Below, piece by piece: positions 3,694 through 5,978 of a stretch of DNA of 5,978 nt. The stretch is from Haloarculaceae archaeon (GTDB lineage Archaea > Halobacteriota > Halobacteria > Halobacteriales > Haloarculaceae). Each line of letters starts with the position of its first letter. Position 1 is the first letter of the stretch. Location: the NCBI GenBank assembly GCA_028274885.1, contig JAQCMX010000174.1, forward strand, positions 1 through 5,978, given 5' to 3'. The position numbers and the translations under genes are program-made. The notes under the pieces were generated by a model that ran no database searches, was not told the DNA's origin, and saw nothing but the letters and a program-made list of their open reading frames with translations.

Positions 3694-5978
3694 ATGAATC
3701 TCCTCTGGTTTCTCCCGTTGGTTGTCGTCGTGTTCGCTCTGTTCGTCTGGTTCGGTGGGAAAAGCAGCCGGCAGGTCGAACACGCACTGAACAGCTCCAG
3801 CCGGGTGCTGTTCGATCGGTTTGTCTCCGAAAACAGCGACCGGCGGCGACGCATCGAGGCGGCCTACATCGAGACGACGTACCGCACCTACGCCACCCGG
3901 ACGATTCTCTATGCGTTGCTGGCGCTCGTTGCTGGCTCAGTCGCCGGGGCGTATCTGATCGCCGGCCTGTTGCTCGTTCTCGAGCCGATCATCCAGGCGC
4001 TCGCCGGACTGCCACGGACGATCACGGCCCCGCTCGGTATCCGGTCCGATTTCAAACTCCAACTGGCAGCCCGGACGCGCTGGCTCATCATTCTTATCGG
4101 CGGCCTCTCGATTGGCGTGGTCGCGGGCGTCCTGTCGTACGTGATGCGGTGGCGACTTCCGGCGAGTAACGCCGAGGTGCGACGGCGTGGTATCAACGAG
4201 GGACTCACCCGGACGACCGCGTTCATGTTTGCGCTCTCGCGTGGGGGGCTGGAGTTCCCACAGATCCTCCGGAAGCTGACCGACCACCGCAAGGTGTACG
4301 GTCAGACGGCAAACGAGTTCTCGGTCGCCGTTCGCGAGATGGATCTGTTCGGACGGGACATGATCACAGCCCTGCGGCGCATGTCCCGGCGGACCCCGAG
4401 CGAACAGTTCAATACCTTCTCCGAGAACCTCACGAGTGTCCTCCAAAGCGGGAGCGATCTCCCGGACTTTCTCAGCGAGCAGTACGAGCGTTTCCGCGAC
4501 GAGGCCAAGAACCGTCAGAATGAGGTCCTCGAGTCTCTCGGAGCGCTCGCGGAGGGGTACGTTACCATCTTCGTCGCCGGGATGCTCTTTTTGATCACGA
4601 TTTTGCTCGTGTTCGGGCTGACGACGACCGACACGCTTTTTTTCCTACAGTTGCTGATCTACGCGGTCATCCCGCTCGCCAATGCCGGTTTCGGTCTGTT
4701 TCTGGCACAGAAACTGGACGCCCTGGGGATCGCATACCAGAGCGGAGGCGGCGTACTCGGCCGGATGTCAGCGGGGACACCGACCCGTTCGACGCCAGCA
4801 ACTGCGGCGGGTCGGCCCGACGGTGGACGCACCTACAGTGGAGCAGTGGACAACTGGCGGATGCTCGCGCTGTACGACCGGGTCCGTACGGTCAAAGAGG
4901 CACTCCGGAGCCCGTACCGCATCCTTCTCTGGAACCCCCAGAAGATCCTGTGGGTGACGGTTCCAATCGCCCTGCTTGCGTTTGCCGTGCGCGCGCCGGC
5001 AGCCTTCGCCGCGGACGGGGTCTCGATCCGCGTTCTTGACGACCTGCTCATCCAGTCGGTGCTTTTTGTGCTGATCTCGTATGCGATCGTTCGACAACTC
5101 TACAGGCGCCGCATCAACCGTGTCGAGGCAGCGACGCCGGAGTTACTCGAACGACTCGCGAGCCTCAATGAGGCCGGTATGTCTCTGGCCGAGGGCCTCG
5201 ACCGGGTCCGGGGGAGTGATCTGGGCGTTCTTTCCCCGGAGGTCGAGCGCGTCTGGCGCGATGTCGAGTACGGCTCGACCATCGACGACGCGCTCGTGCG
5301 GTTCGGACGGCGTATCCGCACGACCGCAATCACACGGGTCGTGACGCTGCTGACCAACGCAATGCGCGCAAGTGGGGAGATGGCACCGGTGTTGCGGGTC
5401 GCCTCGGAACAGGCCCGCTCGGAGGTCCAACTTCGCCGTCAGCGTCGCCAGCAGATGCTCACGTATCTGATCGTCATCTATATCTCGTTTTTTGTCTTTC
5501 TTGTAATTATCGTTGCGGTCAACGAGGTGTTGGTTCCGAGCCTCCCGGACACGGTCCCGGGGGCCCAGGATAGCACGGCCGGCCGGATCGGTGCGCAGCC
5601 GGACACGTTCACCAGGTTTGGCGACGTCAGCAAGGCCGCTTACACCCTGATTTTCTTCCACGCCGCGTTGATTCAGGCGGTCTGTGCCGGGTTCATCGGC
5701 GGCCAACTCGGCGAGGGATCGCTCCGTGACGGCGCGAAACACGCCGCGATCATGCTGACGATTGCCTACGTTGCCTTCCTGTTGCTTTCCTCACCGGTTG
5801 CCTCCATCTCGATGCAGAGCAACCCCGCGACCACCGGCGAATCGATCACCGTCCAGTCGGTCTCGCTCTCCCAGGGCGGGTTCGTCGCGGTGTTCGACGA
5901 GGACGGCACGAACGGCACTCTCCTCGGCCACTCGGAGTACCTGCCCGCGGGCTCTCACAGCGATGTGGTTGTCACACT
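3694..5978 (+). CDS. Archaeal TadC/PilC-like pilus platform protein with two T2SF domains and C-terminal extracellular extension, 3'-truncated by window edge
   Basis: This is the polytopic membrane partner of the ATPase and would form the platform on which pilin-like subunits are assembled. 761 complete codons are visible and the frame is still open at the edge. I count about ten membrane helices: near residues 3-20, 70-95, 129-151, 287-309, 316-338, 417-437, 449-468, 588-610, 648-670 and 683-704. Two large charged cytoplasmic loops (about 152-286 and 469-587) are the duplicated T2SF domains, e.g. LSRGGLEFPQILRKL (181-195) and LASLNEAGMSLAEGLDRV (488-505). A Gly/Ser/Thr/Pro-rich linker (about 349-385) separates the halves. 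Positive-inside charge puts both ends outside. The start at 3694 is the only ATG in the open stretch and leads straight into helix 1, which precedes an Arg-rich cytoplasmic stretch (49-53); archaeal homologues I recall often lack this first helix. After the last helix the chain continues into a DUF7282-like domain. It should be cotranscribed with the ATPase gene 131 bases upstream, a gap longer than the near-overlap common for such pairs. Confidence 0.94.
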   Translation, partial: MNLLWFLPLVVVVFALFVWFGGKSSRQVEHALNSSSRVLFDRFVSENSDRRRRIEAAYIETTYRTYATRTILYALLALVAGSVAGAYLIAGLLLVLEPIIQALAGLPRTITAPLGIRSDFKLQLAARTRWLIILIGGLSIGVVAGVLSYVMRWRLPASNAEVRRRGINEGLTRTTAFMFALSRGGLEFPQILRKLTDHRKVYGQTANEFSVAVREMDLFGRDMITALRRMSRRTPSEQFNTFSENLTSVLQSGSDLPDFLSEQYERFRDEAKNRQNEVLESLGALAEGYVTIFVAGMLFLITILLVFGLTTTDTLFFLQLLIYAVIPLANAGFGLFLAQKLDALGIAYQSGGGVLGRMSAGTPTRSTPATAAGRPDGGRTYSGAVDNWRMLALYDRVRTVKEALRSPYRILLWNPQKILWVTVPIALLAFAVRAPAAFAADGVSIRVLDDLLIQSVLFVLISYAIVRQLYRRRINRVEAATPELLERLASLNEAGMSLAEGLDRVRGSDLGVLSPEVERVWRDVEYGSTIDDALVRFGRRIRTTAITRVVTLLTNAMRASGEMAPVLRVASEQARSEVQLRRQRRQQMLTYLIVIYISFFVFLVIIVAVNEVLVPSLPDTVPGAQDSTAGRIGAQPDTFTRFGDVSKAAYTLIFFHAALIQAVCAGFIGGQLGEGSLRDGAKHAAIMLTIAYVAFLLLSSPVASISMQSNPATTGESITVQSVSLSQGGFVAVFDEDGTNGTLLGHSEYLPAGSHSDVVVT
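5806..5978 (+). other. DUF7282-like extracellular domain at the C-terminus of the platform protein (partial)
   Basis: From about residue 705 the platform protein leaves the membrane and becomes polar and beta-rich. Segments SITVQSVSLSQGGFVAVFD (717-735), LLGHSEYLPAGSHSDVVV (743-760) and the pattern strand-GGFVAV-acidic turn-G-SEYLPAGSH-VTL match my recollection of DUF7282, a domain found in haloarchaeal secreted and S-layer-associated proteins. With ten helices and two cytoplasmic T2SF domains, helix 10 runs inside to outside, which places this segment outside the cell. The reading frame from ATG 3694 has no stop before the window ends, so it is part of the same polypeptide here. The end of the domain and anything after it lie off the right edge. 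Domain identity is from memory, not a search. Confidence 0.65.

Noticed and set aside
3937..4446. 169-codon minus-strand frame within the platform gene
   Set aside because: It is antisense to membrane helices 3 and the first T2SF domain, with no family resemblance or start signals.
5143..5742. 199-codon minus-strand frame within the platform gene
   Set aside because: It mirrors the second T2SF domain and helices 8-9; its length is explained by codon bias and its sequence matches nothing I recognise.

Overview
The window is GC-rich. Its proteins are acidic in their soluble parts and their closest recognisable relatives are haloarchaeal: an archaeal-type secretion/pilus ATPase, a double-domain archaeal TadC/PilC-like membrane protein, and a small DUF5793-like protein. 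Promoter signals look archaeal (AT-rich TATA-like boxes about 25-30 bases before short or absent leaders). I therefore read it as a chromosomal segment of a haloarchaeon (class Halobacteria); genus cannot be decided from the sequence.

Left third, minus strand: sucC, the beta subunit of ADP-forming succinyl-CoA synthetase (1-1070, cut by the left edge, about 25 C-terminal residues missing). Upstream of it on the same strand lies a 144-residue conserved haloarchaeal protein of unknown function (1225-1659). A divergent intergenic region (1660-1921, the largest gene-free stretch) holds candidate promoters for both directions and a pair of ATATGCGG direct repeats one helical turn apart, just before the TATA-like box of the rightward genes.

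Right two thirds, plus strand: a two-gene secretion/pilus module. The first gene (1922-3562) is a complete 546-residue VirB11/PilB/TadA-type ATPase. The second (3694 to beyond the right edge, 761 codons visible) is the cognate polytopic membrane platform protein with two T2SF cytoplasmic domains and about ten membrane helices. Together they would form the cytoplasmic motor and inner platform that assembles a type IV pilus-like filament. No pilin or prepilin peptidase gene lies in the window.

Two things stand out. First, the platform protein does not stop after its last membrane helix: it runs on without a stop into a beta-rich segment resembling the haloarchaeal secreted DUF7282 domain, which the predicted topology puts outside the cell. 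Second, the 131-base gap between ATPase and platform gene carries an A8G6 homopolymer tract inside a 37-codon open frame. That frame has a Shine-Dalgarno-like sequence and ends one base before the platform ATG, so a leader peptide, an alternative N-terminus, a phase-variable switch or a sequencing error are all possible there.
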